DNA of 64,000 bases from assembly GCA_024682835.1 (NCBI GenBank), contig JAIKYU010000027.1, forward strand, positions 62,001 to 126,000, given 5' to 3'. Source of the DNA: Lachnospiraceae bacterium. Lineage in GTDB: Bacteria > Bacillota > Clostridia > Lachnospirales > Lachnospiraceae. The notes below the pieces were generated by a model. The model saw only the letters and a list, made by a program, of their open reading frames with translations. It was not told the origin of the DNA and did no database searches. Positions within the stretch are counted from its first letter, which is position 1, and each line of letters opens with the position of its first letter. Below, piece after piece: positions 1-9,417 of the stretch. A program made the position numbers and the translations under genes.

Positions 1-491
1 TCCGCATCCACAACTACGCGGTTGGATACCATGTTGCGGAGCGTGATCTCCCTGCCCTGGGAGTCAAGCACATGATAACCCTCCGAGGTCGTGAGGGTGA
101 TATCGTTGGTGCCGTTCTGGGCAATGGCCCAGATAAAGTCGCCGTTTCTTGTGTAGACCTGCTCCCCGCGGTCGTTGCGATAGGCGAAGAAGCCGTCGCC
201 GCCGATGGCAAAGGCCGTGTTGCTCGCGCTGTCCAGAAAGGCGCCCTGTGTGAAGCGCGAGTTGATGGATGCCGTCCGCACGCCCAGACCCACATCGGAA
301 TTGACGGGCGGCTGTCCCGCGTTTTCCACGGTGGACTTGGTCTGCAGGGTCTGATACAGAAGCGACTTGAACTCCGCCTCCTGTGCCTTGTAGCCCATGG
401 AATTGACGTTTGCCAGGTTGTTGGCGATCGTGTCTACATTGGTCTGCTGTGCGTTCATGCCGGTTGCTGCCGACCATAGGCTTCTTACCAT
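1..491 (-). CDS. flhP: Flagellar basal-body rod protein FlhP/FlgG-like (3' part missing)
   Basis: The gene starts at 491 and runs off the left edge, so about 163 N-terminal residues are visible. They begin MVRSLWSAATGMNAQQTNVD and continue with the T(I)ANNLANVNSMGYK segment, the N-terminal D0 signature of the rod/hook family (FlgB, C, F, G, E). A strong ribosome binding site (GGGGGGAGG) lies 7 bases upstream of the ATG. It follows flhO by 23 bases, and the order mbl-flhO-flhP is the same as in Bacillus subtilis, so FlhP is the best name. FlgG is the alternative; the two are close homologues. Role by family: a distal-rod component of the flagellar basal body, exported by the flagellar type III system. 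Confidence 0.85.
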   Translation of the reverse strand, partial: MVRSLWSAATGMNAQQTNVDTIANNLANVNSMGYKAQEAEFKSLLYQTLQTKSTVENAGQPPVNSDVGLGVRTASINSRFTQGAFLDSASNTAFAIGGDGFFAYRNDRGEQVYTRNGDFIWAIAQNGTNDITLTTSEGYHVLDSQGREITLRNMVSNRVVVDA

Positions 492-514
492 ATGCTGCCT
501 CCCCCCTTATGCCG

Positions 515-1333
515 TTACTGCAGCCTGCCCAGCTGCTGAACCGCGATTTCCAGTGTCGCGTCGATGGTCGTGATGACCTTCTGATTGGAATCATACTGCC
601 GCTGCGAAGCAATCATCTGAACCATCTCATCCACCGTCGACACATTGGACTGCTCCAGATATCCCTGCACCACCGTGAGCTGCGGTTCGATCTCCACCGC
701 CTGCTCCGTCCTCATGAACAGATTCTCGCCGTAATGCACCAGGGAATTGTAATAATGATCCACAACCGAATCTCCCTCGAGATCGGGTCCGTCCTGACGG
801 AAATCCGTGAAGCCGATGGCGTCCACCAGCCGTCCGTTCTGGAAGATGGAGCCGTCCCCGGCAATCTGGAAATCCTGCGTCGGATCGATAATCACATGGC
901 CGCCGTTACGATCCAGCACGAAATCGCCGTCCTGTGTGGTCAGCTCGCCGTTGACCGTGACGGCAAAGTTGCCGTCACGGGAATACATGACGGTCGTGTT
1001 GCCGCTGTGATCCGTGTGCTCAATGTTGAAGAAACCCTTGCCCTGAATGGCCAGATCGGTCGGCAAGTCGGTATTTTTCATCGGTCCCTGGGAGAAATCC
1101 ACATAGGTGCCGCTGGTCTTGACGCCGAGATTGACGATGCCCAGCTTGTCGCGAAGCTTGGCATCCGCCTCGTCCTTGATGCGAAGCGCCAGCTTGTCGG
1201 AAAAAGCGCTCGCCACGCTTCCTTCCTTCTTAAAGCCGGTGGTGTTGAAATTGGCCAGATTGTTGGTCAGCACGTCCATCCGATTCTGCTCGTTTACCAT
1301 GCCGGTGTAAGCGGTGTACAATCCTTTAACCAT
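515..1333 (-). CDS. flhO: Flagellar hook-basal body protein FlhO/FlgF-like
   Basis: A 272-residue protein starting MVKGLYTAYTGMVNEQNRMD, with the family motif LTNNLANFNTTGFKKEG at about residues 22-38. The central part has the FlgG/FlgF core (GFFNIE, YSRDGNFAVTVNGELTTQDG), and the C-terminal QGYLEQSNVSTVDEMVQMI segment is the D0 helix that packs into the rod. It has no signal peptide, as expected for a flagellar type III substrate. The start has a GGAGA site 6 bases upstream. It lies between mbl (48-base gap) and flhP (23-base gap), so the three are probably co-transcribed. The length matches FlhO and FlgF of Firmicutes. Which of the two rod roles it fills cannot be told from sequence alone. 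Confidence 0.88.
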   Translation of the reverse strand: MVKGLYTAYTGMVNEQNRMDVLTNNLANFNTTGFKKEGSVASAFSDKLALRIKDEADAKLRDKLGIVNLGVKTSGTYVDFSQGPMKNTDLPTDLAIQGKGFFNIEHTDHSGNTTVMYSRDGNFAVTVNGELTTQDGDFVLDRNGGHVIIDPTQDFQIAGDGSIFQNGRLVDAIGFTDFRQDGPDLEGDSVVDHYYNSLVHYGENLFMRTEQAVEIEPQLTVVQGYLEQSNVSTVDEMVQMIASQRQYDSNQKVITTIDATLEIAVQQLGRLQ

Positions 1334-1381
1334 TCCGTCTCCTCACTTCCCGGCGCAGATTCGGTTTATGACTGCGCCCTG

Positions 1382-2377
1382 CTAATCTTCTGTCCGGTGT
1401 CCCGTCAGGAATTCCACGTAACGCCCTGTGCCGATCGCCACCGCCGTCATCGGATCCTCCGCCGTCATGGCGTTGATTCCGGTCCTTGCGGTGATGAGAT
1501 CCTCCAGTCCCCGAAGCAGCGATCCGCCGCCCGTAAGAACGATTCCGCGATCCGCGATATCCGCCGCAAGCTCCGGCGGTGTCTTTTCCAACACGCTGTG
1601 GATGGCGTCCACAATCTGGGTCGTCGGCTCCCTGAGCGCCTCCTCCGTCTCCTCGGAGGAAACCCGCACGGTCTTGGGAAGACCTGTCACGAGATTGCGT
1701 CCTCTTACATCCAGAAAATCGGCCTCTGCGCGGGGATACGCGCTCCCGATTTTGATCTTGATGTCCTCCGCTGTCCGGTCACCGATCAGCAGATTGTGTT
1801 TTTTGCGCATGTAGCGCACCAGCGCCTCATCGAAATCATCCCCGGCCACCTTGACGGAGGTGGAAACCACTGTGCCGCCCAGAGAGATCACCGCGATATC
1901 CGATGTCCCGCCGCCGATATCAACGATCATGTTGCCGCAGGGCTTTGTGATATCGATGCCTGCTCCGATTGCCGCCGCGATCGGTTCCTCGATGATCTTG
2001 ACATCCCGGGCCCCCGCCATCAGTGTCGCATCTTCAGCGGCCTTGCGCTCCACCTCCGTGACTCCGGAGGGCACACAGACCGCGATCAGCGGCTTGCGGA
2101 AGGTCTTCTTGCCCAGAGCCTTACTGATGAAATACTTCATCATCTGCTCGGTGACCTTATAATTGGAAATGACGCCCTGTCTGAGCGGTCTGATCGCCAC
2201 GATATTGCCGGGCGTCCGGCCGAGCATCAGTCTCGCGTCCTCGCCGATGGCCATCACCCGCTCCGTGTCCTTGTCATAGGCCACCACGGAGGGTTCCTTT
2301 AACACCACGCCCTTGCCCCGGATATAAACCAGAATACTTGCGGTTCCGAGATCAATTCCGATATCTGTATACTGCAT
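1382..2377 (-). CDS. mbl: Actin-like rod-shape protein Mbl/MreB
   Basis: A 331-residue actin-fold ATPase that guides lateral cell-wall synthesis. It has the phosphate-1 loop (DLGTASILVYIRGKGVVL, near the N-terminus), the phosphate-2 loop (DIGGGTSDIAVISLGG) and the adenosine motif (TGGGSLLRGL) in the MreB order. The ATG at 2377 is chosen because AGGAGAG sits about 12 bases upstream; an in-frame GTG at 2404 would place that site inside the gene. Being followed by flhO and flhP matches the B. subtilis mbl locus, so Mbl is preferred to MreB (no mreCD neighbours are visible). An extended -10 promoter lies about 80 bases upstream. Confidence 0.9.
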   Translation of the reverse strand: MQYTDIGIDLGTASILVYIRGKGVVLKEPSVVAYDKDTERVMAIGEDARLMLGRTPGNIVAIRPLRQGVISNYKVTEQMMKYFISKALGKKTFRKPLIAVCVPSGVTEVERKAAEDATLMAGARDVKIIEEPIAAAIGAGIDITKPCGNMIVDIGGGTSDIAVISLGGTVVSTSVKVAGDDFDEALVRYMRKKHNLLIGDRTAEDIKIKIGSAYPRAEADFLDVRGRNLVTGLPKTVRVSSEETEEALREPTTQIVDAIHSVLEKTPPELAADIADRGIVLTGGGSLLRGLEDLITARTGINAMTAEDPMTAVAIGTGRYVEFLTGHRTED

Positions 2378-2456
2378 GAGGCCTGCCTCTCCTGCTATAA
2401 ACACGCGCTGCCAGTCGGCGCGCCACTCATTCTGACCGTGACTTCACGGGGATTAT

Positions 2457-2465
2457 ATTATAGCA
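2457..2465 (-). promoter_or_regulatory. Extended -10 promoter of mbl-flhO-flhP
   Basis: Read on the minus strand, TG-C-TATAAT forms a perfect extended -10 element at 2465-2457. No good -35 is seen at 17 bases. A 6-bp-arm palindrome (CCGTGA/TCACGG, 2436-2449) lies at the predicted transcript start and could be an operator or a 5' hairpin. The promoter assignment is inference from sequence. Confidence 0.5.
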
Positions 2466-2514
2466 CAAAAAGCTCCGGCGAAAAGGTGCTAAATTCATAA
2501 ATTTTTGTTAACAC

Positions 2515-2549
2515 ATAAAACGGACGGAAACCGGTCGGTTCCGTCCGTT
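2515..2549 (-). terminator. Intrinsic terminator after the LRR protein gene
   Basis: An inverted repeat with 10-bp arms (ACGGACGGAA 2520-2529 and TTCCGTCCGT 2539-2548), extendable inwards, is followed on the minus strand by TTTT. It lies about 125 bases past the stop of the leucine-rich-repeat gene. The rest of 2405-2674 holds the mbl promoter and no gene that I can support. Confidence 0.65.
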
Positions 2550-2674
2550 CCTGTGCATCCTTGCACTGATTATATCGTCCTGTTTTCCGAAAACTTTAGT
2601 ATCTTTATCAAAATTGGTGTCTTTTTCTTCCCCTGCCACCTGTTCCGGAAAAGACAGGCACGGGGAGCGCGTCT

Positions 2675-5098
2675 CTATTCCTCCGGATCAAAGCTCGGCA
2701 TGGAGCCGGTGAAGTAGCCCGGTTTGGCGACCTCAATCTCCTTCTCGATCGTGTCCTCCTCCCATTCGCCGTCGACCTTCCTTCTCTTTGTCGTTTCCTC
2801 TACACGGGTGACTCCCTCGCTGTTGAGCTGCAGGCCGACCGTATTCGGTCTGTCTTCCTTCAGATCCCCGCCTTCCACGTCCGGCTCCGAAGCATAGTAA
2901 TCAAAAGCCCCCTTCACCAGCTCCGCCCAGCGGCTCGTCTCCCTGTCCTCACCGGATCCGGTGGTTTTGGATTTGACCGTCCAGCCGCCCGCGCGAAGAT
3001 TGATCTTCTTGTACGCCGTCTTGTTGTCTCCCAGATCAAAGACACGCAGATAGTACAGTCCCGGAACGGTCGCCTTCACCGGGATCCAGTAGGTGATGCT
3101 TCGCCTGATCGTCCGGCCGTTGTCATCCTCGTCCTCCTCCGTTTCCACCCGTTTCGTCCAGCTGAGCTTCCATTTTGCTCCGCTCCAGACGAGGATCCCG
3201 TCGTTTTCAAGATTCTTCGTCAGATTCTTCTTCTCCGCCGCAGAGAGATCCTTGAGACTGACCACCCGGGTGCTTTCGTCCAGAGAGATCTGCTGGATTT
3301 CCACCTGAATCGGGCTGTAACTCCAGGAATCCTCACTCTTTATGTAGGTGGGCCTCAGCATCTTCCCCAGCACGGTCTTGAGATCCTTGTGCTCCTTCAG
3401 CAGCGCATTCAGCGTCGCGTCACCCTTTTTGTCATAGCTGACAACCGGGAGCAGCTGCATGGTGCCGGGCGTGGTGCCGTTCTTGGAGCCGCAGGACTTC
3501 AGTTTGATCCCGGGGATCCTTTCCCCGTCCAGCGAAACGGTAAAGCTCTTCAGCTCAATATCGGGATTGACCGCCGCCGTCGCCTTCACCGGTGTGTTTT
3601 TTGCCGGATTCACGGACAGCACGTGCTTTCTGCCGTCATAGACCGTGGAGGGCGTATAGTACGCGCTCACCGAAAGCTCCTCTCCCCCCTTCAGCTGAGC
3701 AGACACGCTCCAGGAGGTCAGTCCTTCCACATCCTCCACAGGCTGATCGCCGGGGTTGTCTCCGGGATCGACGGGATCGACGGGATCGACGGGATCGACG
3801 GGATCCGTTCCGCCGGAGCCGCCCTCGCAGATCACATCCTCTTCAGCGGAGGGGACTGCTTCCGGAGCAAGAAAGTGAATCTCGGGCTGCTTATCGCCGT
3901 ATACCGACAGGGCTTCCTCTATTCCATAGAGAGCGGCCCACTGCTCCTCCGTGCCGGTGTAATAGATATCCGTCAGGTTTTCCGCGCTTGGCTTCTTTTT
4001 CCCGAATCGGTTGTTGACGCCGAAAGACTCCTTATCGATCCAGGTCAGCGTGGCAGGCAGGGTGAGTTTTTTCAGGGAGGTGTTCCCATCAAAGCATCGT
4101 AAACCCAGCTTCGTCACACCGGAGGTCAGACCGATCTCCTCCAGGCGGCTGTTCGAAAAGGCAGCCGTCCGGATCACCTGACAGCCGGACACGGAATTAT
4201 AGGACATGCCGCTCTTTCCGACAGCCCAGGCGATGAGTTCGGTTCTGTCCTTTTTATAAAGCACGCCGCCGGGTGCCACGTAGGCCGGATTGTCCGGATG
4301 CACCGCAAATTCGGTCATCCCTTTGCACTCGGAAAACGTGTTTCCGTCTATCTCCGCCTCGCATTTCGCCCCCACCTCCACTCTGCGCAGAGCCGCGCAG
4401 CCGGTAAACGCATCGTAGGCAATATACCGCACCTTATCGGGAATCCGGTAGGTCTCTGCCGGATTGCCCGCGGGGTAGAGGAAAATCGCGGTTTTGGTTT
4501 TGTCAAACACCATATTGCCGGACGCAACCAGTGTCTTGCCGGTTCCCGACAGCGTGACCTTTGTCAACGGACAGCCTTCAAATATCATTCCCAGACCCGA
4601 GTCATATTCGGTATACTTTTCACCGTCCTCATTCTTTTCCTCTACCAGCGGGTACCGTTGCTCCGCCCCGTCCCATATATAGTTCAGATTCCCCGGAAGT
4701 GTCACCGTGGTCAGACTGGTACACCCGGAAAAGGCGGACTCCCCGATGGTATCCATATTGGCCGAAAACACCACCGTCGTCAGAGATTCATTATCAGCGA
4801 ACGCCATCGGCGCCAGAGCGGTGATGTTTCCGGCGATGGTGAGCTTCGTGAACGGAATGCTCCGCAGGGCTTCCGCCTCATCATAAACTTCCGAATTCAT
4901 CTGTCCCTTTCCGGTCAGCTTCACTTCGCCGGTCTTTTGATTGTAGGTCCACTTCATGCCGCCCAGCGTGCCGCTCACAGCGCCCAGTGCCGGGATCTCC
5001 TCCGCCGGCGCGGCTGCCGGCGCGGCTGCCAGTGCCGCCATCGGACTGCCCGCCAGCATGGCCAGAGTCAGTAGTGCCGCGATGATCCTCTTTCTCAT
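2675..5098 (-). CDS. Secreted BspA-type leucine-rich-repeat surface protein
   Basis: An 807-residue protein with a Sec signal peptide (MRKRIIAALLTLAMLAGSPM, Ala-rich cleavage region at about 20-32). Residues about 55-420 contain repeats of the LRR_5/BspA type (for example FTKLTIAGNITALAPMAFAD, ESAFSGCTSLTTVTLPGNL, DAFTGCAALRRVEVG). A (DPV)n-rich linker at about 430-450 follows, then a C-terminal region of beta-rich character that I do not recognise. No LPXTG or transmembrane anchor is present. BspA-like proteins are usually adhesins or cell-surface binding proteins; the ligand cannot be told. The start has GGAGGAGG 7 bases upstream. It is divergent from uvrA and single-gene, ended by the hairpin at 2520-2548. 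Confidence 0.75.
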   Translation of the reverse strand: MRKRIIAALLTLAMLAGSPMAALAAAPAAAPAEEIPALGAVSGTLGGMKWTYNQKTGEVKLTGKGQMNSEVYDEAEALRSIPFTKLTIAGNITALAPMAFADNESLTTVVFSANMDTIGESAFSGCTSLTTVTLPGNLNYIWDGAEQRYPLVEEKNEDGEKYTEYDSGLGMIFEGCPLTKVTLSGTGKTLVASGNMVFDKTKTAIFLYPAGNPAETYRIPDKVRYIAYDAFTGCAALRRVEVGAKCEAEIDGNTFSECKGMTEFAVHPDNPAYVAPGGVLYKKDRTELIAWAVGKSGMSYNSVSGCQVIRTAAFSNSRLEEIGLTSGVTKLGLRCFDGNTSLKKLTLPATLTWIDKESFGVNNRFGKKKPSAENLTDIYYTGTEEQWAALYGIEEALSVYGDKQPEIHFLAPEAVPSAEEDVICEGGSGGTDPVDPVDPVDPVDPGDNPGDQPVEDVEGLTSWSVSAQLKGGEELSVSAYYTPSTVYDGRKHVLSVNPAKNTPVKATAAVNPDIELKSFTVSLDGERIPGIKLKSCGSKNGTTPGTMQLLPVVSYDKKGDATLNALLKEHKDLKTVLGKMLRPTYIKSEDSWSYSPIQVEIQQISLDESTRVVSLKDLSAAEKKNLTKNLENDGILVWSGAKWKLSWTKRVETEEDEDDNGRTIRRSITYWIPVKATVPGLYYLRVFDLGDNKTAYKKINLRAGGWTVKSKTTGSGEDRETSRWAELVKGAFDYYASEPDVEGGDLKEDRPNTVGLQLNSEGVTRVEETTKRRKVDGEWEEDTIEKEIEVAKPGYFTGSMPSFDPEE
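3762..3803 (-). repeat. 9-bp tandem repeat encoding the DPV linker
   Basis: Four to five direct copies of a 9-base unit (gggatcgac on the plus strand) encode a repeated Asp-Pro-Val linker in the leucine-rich-repeat protein. Such in-frame repeats can change copy number by slippage without breaking the frame. Confidence 0.8.
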
Positions 5099-5161
5099 GA
5101 TGATCCTCCTCCATATATACTCGCAAACACGGTTATCATACCTTTTGACAACACCCGTATC

Positions 5162-5190
5162 ATGATATCACGAACGTTTCGCTTTGTCGA
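5162..5190 (-). promoter_or_regulatory. Possible promoter of the LRR protein gene
   Basis: On the minus strand TCGACA (5190-5185), a 17-base spacer and TATCAT (5167-5162) make a fair sigma-A-type promoter, about 60 bases before the leucine-rich-repeat gene. Each hexamer differs from consensus at one position. Confidence 0.35.
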
Positions 5191-5221
5191 CAGCCGTAAA
5201 TGACTATTCTCTCACCCCCTC

Positions 5222-5250
5222 TTGCATCCTGCGGGATTCTCCCGTATAAT
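5222..5250 (+). promoter_or_regulatory. Promoter of uvrA
   Basis: TTGCAT (5222-5227), a 17-base spacer and TATAAT (5245-5250) form a near-consensus sigma-A promoter. The predicted start is near 5257, inside the LexA box that follows. Confidence 0.75.
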
Positions 5251-5253
5251 ATA

Positions 5254-5267
5254 CGAACATACGTTCA
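5254..5267 (+). promoter_or_regulatory. LexA/DinR (SOS) box of uvrA
   Basis: The sequence CGAACATACGTTCA matches the Gram-positive LexA consensus CGAAC-RNRY-GTTCG at 13 of 14 positions. It starts 4 bases after the -10 element and covers the predicted transcript start, so bound LexA would block uvrA transcription until DNA damage. Confidence 0.85.
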
Positions 5268-5277
5268 CGGAGGGCTC

Positions 5278-8169
5278 ATGATGCAAAAAAGCACGAAACA
5301 GCAGATCGAAACCGAATCGCCGGCAAAAAAGATGCTGCCGCCGGACAAAAGCGACTGGATCCGGATCCGGGGCGCCAATGAACACAATCTCAAGCACCTG
5401 GATGTGGATATTCCCCGGGGATCGCTGACCGTGCTGACCGGCCTTTCGGGCAGCGGCAAATCCTCTCTCGCCTTTGACACCATTTTTGCCGAGGGTCAGC
5501 GGCGCTATATGGAATCCCTGTCCTCCTACGCCCGGATGTTTCTGGGCCAGATGGACAAGCCTGATGTAGAAAAAATCGAGGGCCTTTCCCCCACCATCTC
5601 CATCGATCAGAAATCCACCAACCGCAACCCCCGCTCCACCGTGGGGACGGTCACGGAGATCTACGATCATTTCCGTCTGCTGTATGCCCGAATCGGCATC
5701 CCGCACTGCCCGGAATGCGGCCGGGAGATCCGCAGGCAGTCCGTTGACGAGATGGCGGATCAGGTTCTTGCCCTGCCGGCCGGGACGAAGCTCCAGATTC
5801 TCGCTCCGGTGGTGCGGGGCCGCAAGGGCATGCACGAAAAAGTCTTCGACCGGGCGCGCCGGGCCGGTTATGTTCGCGTGCGCGTTGACGGAAGCCAGTA
5901 TGATCTGTCGGAGGACATCTCTCTGGACAAAAACATCAAGCACAGCATCGAGGTGATCATCGACCGTCTGGTGGTCAAGGAGCCGGAATCCCTCCGGAAA
6001 CGCCTGGTGGACTCTCTGGAAAATGCCCTGAATCTTGCCGAGGGACTCATCACCGTGGATGTGATCGACGGCGAGTCCATGAATTTTTCCCAGAGCTTTG
6101 CCTGTCCGGACTGCGGCATCTCCATTCCGGAGATCGAGCCCCGGAGCTTTTCCTTCAACAACCCCTTCGGTGCCTGTCCGGAGTGCATGGGTCTTGGCTA
6201 CCGGATGGAATTCGACGAGCGGCTGATGATCCCCGATCCGTCTCTGTCCTTCAACGAAGGCTGCGTGCAGGTGACCGGCTGGCAGTCCTCCTCCTCGGAG
6301 GGAAGCTTTACCCACGCGATCCTGCTGGCGCTTGCCAGGTCCTACCGTTTCAGCCTCGATACACCCTACGAAAAGCTTCCGGAGCGCATACGGCACATGT
6401 TTATTCACGGCTTTGACCGTACTGTCACGGTGCACTACAAGGGCCAGCGGGGAGAGGGCGATTATCCCGTCCTCTTTGAGGGATTGATCAAAAACATGGA
6501 GCAGCGCTACCGCGAGACCTTCTCCGAGACGCAGAAGGCGGAATACGAATCCTACATGCGCTTTATTCCCTGCAAGCTCTGCAAGGGGCAGCGCCTCAAG
6601 CGCGAATCGCTGGCGGTGACGGTGGCCGATAAAAATATCTTCGAAATCACCTCCATGTCCGTAGCGGAGCTGCACGCGTATCTTTCGGAGATGAAGCTGT
6701 CAAAGCGGCAGGAAATCATCGGTTCGCAGGTGCTCAAGGAGATCCGCGCCCGCGTGGGCTTTCTCATTGACGTGGGTCTGGATTACCTCACCCTGTCCCG
6801 CTCGACAGGAACCCTTTCCGGCGGCGAGGCGCAGCGGATCCGGCTTGCAACGCAGATCGGATCGGGCCTCTGCGGCGTGGTGTACATCCTGGACGAGCCG
6901 TCCATCGGTCTCCATCAGCGGGACAACGACAAGCTCCTCCACACCCTGAAAAATCTCCGGGATCTGGGCAACACGCTGATCGTCGTCGAGCACGATGAGG
7001 ACACCATGCGTGCGGCGGATTACATCGTGGACATCGGTCCCGGTGCGGGCTCCCACGGCGGTGAGGTCGTGGCCTGCGGCACGGCGGAGGAGATCGCACA
7101 GATCCCGGAATCCGTTACGGGGCAATATCTTGCCGGCAAGCTGAAGATCGAGGTTCCGGGAAGCCGCAGAAAGCCCACGGGCTGGATCACTGTAAAGGGC
7201 GCCAGGGAGAATAACCTCAAGAATATCGACGTGCGGTTTCCGCTGGGGGTCTTCACCGTGGTGACCGGCGTGTCCGGCTCCGGCAAGAGCTCGCTGGTCA
7301 ATGAGATCCTGTACAAGCATCTCGCCCGGAGCCTGAACCGGGCGCGGATCATCGCCGGGGATCACGATGATGTGGAAGGGCTTGACCAGCTGGACAAGGT
7401 CATCGCCATCGATCAGAGCCCCATCGGACGGACACCGCGTTCAAACCCGGCGACCTACACCGGCGCCTTCGATCTGATCCGGGATCTCTTTGCTTCGACC
7501 CAGGAAGCCAAGGCAAGAGGCTACAGCAAGGGGCGGTTTTCCTTTAACGTCAAGGGCGGCCGCTGCGAAGCCTGCGGCGGCGACGGGATCGTCAAGATCG
7601 AAATGCATTTTCTCCCCGATGTCTACGTGCCCTGCGAGGTCTGCGGCGGCAAACGGTACAACCGGGAGACGCTGGATGTCACCTACAAGGGGAAAAATAT
7701 CTACGAGGTGCTGGACATGACTGTCGAGGAAGCCCTCGGCTTCTTCGAAAATGTGAAGAGCATCCAGCGTAAGATCCAGACGCTCTACGATGTGGGACTG
7801 GGCTATGTCAAGCTGGGCCAGCCCTCTACGGAGCTTTCAGGCGGAGAGGCGCAGCGGATCAAGCTGGCGACGGAGCTCTCCCGGGTGTCCACCGGCAAAA
7901 CGATCTACATCCTGGACGAGCCCACCACCGGACTGCACTTTGCGGATGTCAAAAAGCTTGTGAGCATCCTGCACCAGCTAGTGGAAGGCGGCAACACGGT
8001 GGTGGTGATCGAACACAATCTTGATGTCATCAAGACCGGCGACTACCTCATCGACATGGGGCCGGAGGGCGGCGACCGCGGCGGTACCGTGGTCGTGCAG
8101 GGAACCCCCGAGGCCGTGGCGAAGAAAAAGGAAAGCTACACCGGTCAGTACGTGAAGCGGATGCTGTAA
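5278..8169 (+). CDS. uvrA: UvrABC excinuclease subunit A
   Basis: A 963-residue protein, the usual length for UvrA, the damage-recognition ATPase of nucleotide excision repair. It has two ABC ATPase modules: Walker [16 protein letters not shown] near the N-terminus and [15 protein letters not shown] in the second half, each with its LSGGEAQRI signature and ILDEP Walker B. Zinc modules are visible as [13 protein letters not shown] with CPECMG, and CEACGGDG with CEVCGG. The start at 5278 (MMQKSTKQQ) follows GGAGGG by 3-8 bases and lies after the promoter and SOS box; an upstream in-frame ATG at 5200 precedes the promoter and is rejected. No uvrB or uvrC lies next to it. It ends 3 bases from the convergent gene at 8173. 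Confidence 0.97.
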   Translation: MMQKSTKQQIETESPAKKMLPPDKSDWIRIRGANEHNLKHLDVDIPRGSLTVLTGLSGSGKSSLAFDTIFAEGQRRYMESLSSYARMFLGQMDKPDVEKIEGLSPTISIDQKSTNRNPRSTVGTVTEIYDHFRLLYARIGIPHCPECGREIRRQSVDEMADQVLALPAGTKLQILAPVVRGRKGMHEKVFDRARRAGYVRVRVDGSQYDLSEDISLDKNIKHSIEVIIDRLVVKEPESLRKRLVDSLENALNLAEGLITVDVIDGESMNFSQSFACPDCGISIPEIEPRSFSFNNPFGACPECMGLGYRMEFDERLMIPDPSLSFNEGCVQVTGWQSSSSEGSFTHAILLALARSYRFSLDTPYEKLPERIRHMFIHGFDRTVTVHYKGQRGEGDYPVLFEGLIKNMEQRYRETFSETQKAEYESYMRFIPCKLCKGQRLKRESLAVTVADKNIFEITSMSVAELHAYLSEMKLSKRQEIIGSQVLKEIRARVGFLIDVGLDYLTLSRSTGTLSGGEAQRIRLATQIGSGLCGVVYILDEPSIGLHQRDNDKLLHTLKNLRDLGNTLIVVEHDEDTMRAADYIVDIGPGAGSHGGEVVACGTAEEIAQIPESVTGQYLAGKLKIEVPGSRRKPTGWITVKGARENNLKNIDVRFPLGVFTVVTGVSGSGKSSLVNEILYKHLARSLNRARIIAGDHDDVEGLDQLDKVIAIDQSPIGRTPRSNPATYTGAFDLIRDLFASTQEAKARGYSKGRFSFNVKGGRCEACGGDGIVKIEMHFLPDVYVPCEVCGGKRYNRETLDVTYKGKNIYEVLDMTVEEALGFFENVKSIQRKIQTLYDVGLGYVKLGQPSTELSGGEAQRIKLATELSRVSTGKTIYILDEPTTGLHFADVKKLVSILHQLVEGGNTVVVIEHNLDVIKTGDYLIDMGPEGGDRGGTVVVQGTPEAVAKKKESYTGQYVKRML

Positions 8170-8172
8170 GTT

Positions 8173-9417
8173 TTAACGGTGTCCCTGCCTCAGATACCGC
8201 AGCTTCAGGTTGGTGTTGTAGAAATCCTTGGTGGTGCAGCCCGCCCTGCCGCCGCCGGCACACGCACAGGCGCATGCACAGGCACATGAGCTGTGCGCAC
8301 ACGAGCTGTGTGCGCAGGAGCTGTGCGAGCGGTGTCCGCCGGAGGAAACCGGCACGTTTACCACATGCACACGCATATAGGTGTTGGGAGAGGAGGAATA
8401 GCGGTAGGTGCCGTTCGTGTTTCTGCTCTTCAGCTCCTTCTCCTCCTTGGGAATATCCTTTTCCTCGATCTTTGTCTCACTCTTGATGAAGCTGCGTCCG
8501 CAGTACTCGCAGTTGTCCTTGCCCTCGGGGCGCGCCGCGCCACAGCCCGGGCAGTTCGGATAATATTCAATCCTCGTCCGGGTGATCTTTTGCGAGGAGG
8601 TGCCGAAGTTTGCGGTGTTGTTGTACTGCCCAAGGGATTTCATAGCCGCAAAAATCGGGAAAGCGACGGCTCCGAGGAGGACAAGCAATCCGAAAACTCC
8701 GTAAATCGCGTCATCATCATCCTCCTCCGTCTGTTCAAAGGTTTTGCTGTCGTCAAAGCCGAAGGCATCATTGAGATAGGTGATCTGTACGGTGTACCGC
8801 TCCCCTTTACCCAGGGAGGTCTTCCAGAGAAGATAGTCGCCGTCAAACTCACAGGAGGGCGACCAGCTCTCCGCACCGGCGCTGTTCCAGCGAATGACCA
8901 TATTGTCGACCAGAATGCCGTCAAACCAGCCCGGCGTAAACTCATAAACCGTCTCCCCGTCGGTAAACCGGTTCATTTCATACATATAATCCTGTACAAG
9001 GGAATAGTCAAAGCTCACGACCTCCCCTTCGAAATATTCCCGGTCAAAATCGATCCGCATGTTGTAGCCGTTGTAGTCCACAAATTTCAGCTCACTGATT
9101 GTCGACGACAGGGCCTGCAGACCGGAAACATGCTTGTTGGGGACACCGATATTCACCCAGGACAACGGTCCCTCGGAATCGGAATCCAGCACCTCCCACT
9201 CCACATGGTAACGCATGGTAAGAGTGCCGTCAGGATTGACATCCACGGTGATTTCGTAATCCCGGATCCGGTCCAGGTCGCCGGAGGCTTTGACTCCGAC
9301 AGGCGCACACAGAAACAACGCAAGCATCGCCATGAGTGCCAGGCAGAGCATGGCTGTCCTTCTCCGTATCCGCCGCAGGGACGTGCGCGCCTCGTGCCGA
9401 TCATTACTCCTGCGCAT
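8173..9417 (-). CDS. Membrane protein with zinc ribbon and Cys-Ala repeat tail (candidate radical SAM substrate)
   Basis: A 414-residue protein. It has a signal/anchor segment at about 23-45, a beta-rich extracytoplasmic domain (about 46-240, starting EITVDVNPDGTLTMRYHVEW, resembling the N-part of DUF2207-type proteins), and an acidic stretch. One transmembrane helix follows (VFGLLVLLGAVAFPIFAAM), then a zinc ribbon (CPGCG...CEYCG). The C-terminus is striking: three Ser-Ser-Cys units with His, then alternating Cys-Ala, then Gly-Gly-Gly and a last Cys. These give eight Cys at about 368, 373, 378, 380, 382, 384, 386 and 394, followed by a 20-residue tail. The ATG at 9417 overlaps the end of the radical SAM gene by 14 bases and has AAGGAGG 7-8 bases upstream, so translation is coupled. 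That the tail is modified by the neighbour is inference. I do not recognise a named family for the whole protein. Confidence 0.75.
   Translation of the reverse strand: MRRSNDRHEARTSLRRIRRRTAMLCLALMAMLALFLCAPVGVKASGDLDRIRDYEITVDVNPDGTLTMRYHVEWEVLDSDSEGPLSWVNIGVPNKHVSGLQALSSTISELKFVDYNGYNMRIDFDREYFEGEVVSFDYSLVQDYMYEMNRFTDGETVYEFTPGWFDGILVDNMVIRWNSAGAESWSPSCEFDGDYLLWKTSLGKGERYTVQITYLNDAFGFDDSKTFEQTEEDDDDAIYGVFGLLVLLGAVAFPIFAAMKSLGQYNNTANFGTSSQKITRTRIEYYPNCPGCGAARPEGKDNCEYCGRSFIKSETKIEEKDIPKEEKELKSRNTNGTYRYSSSPNTYMRVHVVNVPVSSGGHRSHSSCAHSSCAHSSCACACACACAGGGRAGCTTKDFYNTNLKLRYLRQGHR

Noticed and set aside
410..2302. Long open frame of 630 codons on the plus strand
   Set aside because: It is antisense to flhO and mbl, which have clear motifs, start sites and promoters; high GC makes such long antisense frames common here.
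2505..2717. Short plus-strand frame of 70 codons
   Set aside because: It begins at the terminator hairpin of the minus-strand gene and has no ribosome binding site.
3389..5074. Plus-strand frames opposite the leucine-rich-repeat gene
   Set aside because: They lack ribosome binding sites and family motifs, while the minus strand has a signal peptide and repeats.
5168..5184. CGAAACGTTCG upstream of the leucine-rich-repeat gene as a second LexA box
   Set aside because: The arms are too close (11 bases instead of 14) to fit the LexA consensus.
5212..6675. 487-codon minus-strand frame opposite uvrA
   Set aside because: It is a shadow of uvrA; no recognisable domain.
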